A stretch of DNA of 40,226 nucleotides. It comes from a virus. Each line of letters starts with the position of its first letter. The stretch's first letter is position 1. Below, one piece after another: positions 39,483 through 40,226 of this stretch. Location: positions 1 through 40,226 of IMG/VR virus record IMGVR_UViG_3300046506_000475; one strand, 5' to 3'. The notes under the pieces are model-generated. The model was given only the letters and a program-made list of their open reading frames with translations. It searched no databases and was not told the origin of the DNA. The translations under genes and the position numbers were made by a program.

Positions 39483-40226
39483 TTAGTCGTGCAGCGACTC
39501 TGCCGCGTACAGGGTGTTTTCCAGCAGGCAGGCACGGGTCATCGGGCCAACGCCGCCGGGTACCGGCGTAATCCAGCCGGCGCGGGGCAGGGCGGTCTCG
39601 TAGACCACGTCGCCGACCAGCTTGCCGTCTTCCTGGCGGTTGATGCCGACGTCGATGACGATCGCGCCTTCCTTGATCCACTCGCCCTTGACCAGCCCTG
39701 GCTTGCCGGCAGCGACTACGACCAGGTCCGCGCGGCCGACGTGGCCGGCAAGGTCCTTGGTGAAGCGGTGGGTGACGGTGACGGTGCAGCCAGCCAGCAG
39801 CAGTTCCATCGCCATTGGGCGGCCAACGATGTTGGAGGCGCCGACGATGACGGCGTCGAGACCATAGAGGTCGACACCGGTGCTTTCCAGCAGGGTCATG
39901 ATGCCTTTGGGGGTGCACGGGCGCAGCAACGGGATGCGCTGGGCCAGGCGGCCGACGTTATACGGGTGGAAACCGTCGACGTCCTTGTCCGGGCGAATGC
40001 GCTCGAGCAGCTTGGAGGCGTCCAGGTGCTCCGGCAGCGGCAGTTGCAACAGGATGCCGTCGATGCTCGGGTCATCGTTGAGACCGTCGATCAGGTCGGT
40101 GAGCGCCTGCTGGGTGGTGTCGGCAGGCAGGTCGTAGGCCTTGGAGATAAAGCCGACCTCTTCACAGTCTTTACGCTTGTGCGAGACATAAACCTGAGAG
40201 GCAGGATCGCTGCCGACCAGGATCAC
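39483..40226 (-). CDS. folD: FolD, 5' end cut by window
   Basis: Host bifunctional methylenetetrahydrofolate dehydrogenase/cyclohydrolase, making 10-formyl-tetrahydrofolate. The 247 visible residues show [40 protein letters not shown], and NADP-binding [20 protein letters not shown], with the [16 protein letters not shown] signature at the end. The N-terminal portion of about 35 residues is beyond 40226. Read on the minus strand; this is chromosomal, not phage. Confidence 0.97.
   Translation of the reverse strand: MILVGSDPASQVYVSHKRKDCEEVGFISKAYDLPADTTQQALTDLIDGLNDDPSIDGILLQLPLPEHLDASKLLERIRPDKDVDGFHPYNVGRLAQRIPLLRPCTPKGIMTLLESTGVDLYGLDAVIVGASNIVGRPMAMELLLAGCTVTVTHRFTKDLAGHVGRADLVVVAAGKPGLVKGEWIKEGAIVIDVGINRQEDGKLVGDVVYETALPRAGWITPVPGGVGPMTRACLLENTLYAAESLHD

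Overview
The window is an almost complete temperate phage genome (prophage) in a Pseudomonas chromosome. The host call rests on a DUF1654 protein (a family I know mainly from Pseudomonas), on codon use, and on the chromosomal folD gene at the right edge. The left edge is the last codon of the phage integrase, so attL lies just outside. The right attachment site should fall in the non-coding stretch 39128-39437, before folD, but I cannot place it from one genome.

Layout. 1-1382 (minus): integrase and excisionase, overlapping. 1873-3867 (plus): AT-rich accessory genes, including a two-TM protein resembling PutAbiC abortive-infection proteins, preceded by ten perfect copies of a 9-bp tandem repeat. 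3926-5627 (minus): a leftward early operon of small genes driven by a PL-like promoter. 5670-5785: an OL-like operator pair, a LexA box and a DUF1654 gene. 6221-8527: the most interesting block, an sce7726-family nuclease-like gene converging on a two-gene unit (two-TM protein plus beta-family protein), inserted between OL and the repressor. 8781-9951: CI-like S24 repressor, three operators, PR and Cro. 10081-14894: rightward early operon with an O-like initiator carrying iteron-like repeats, a DnaB helicase, a second tyrosine recombinase and a possible late regulator. 15060-15823: a two-gene membrane cassette closed by a strong terminator. 15897-24668: holin and lambda-type head genes, including a protease-major capsid fusion. 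24665-36643: P2-type contractile tail (V, W, J, I, fibre, sheath, tube, E/E', tape measure, U, X, D). 36716-37878: GH19 endolysin and nested spanins. 37954-39127: small accessory genes, one with a second LexA box. 39483-end: folD (minus, 5' end cut off).

How it works together. The repressor probably binds a repeated AACCGCCGGTT-type operator at two places 4 kb apart and shuts off PL and PR. As an S24-family protein it should self-cleave during the SOS response, and two further genes are tied to SOS directly by LexA boxes. After induction the early operons make replication proteins. The late operon contains several intrinsic-terminator-like hairpins, so it probably depends on antitermination. 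The virion predicted is a myovirus with a lambda-like head and a P2-like tail. The accessory genes near the integrase, between OL and the repressor, and before the holin sit where lysogenic-conversion and anti-phage genes are usually found.
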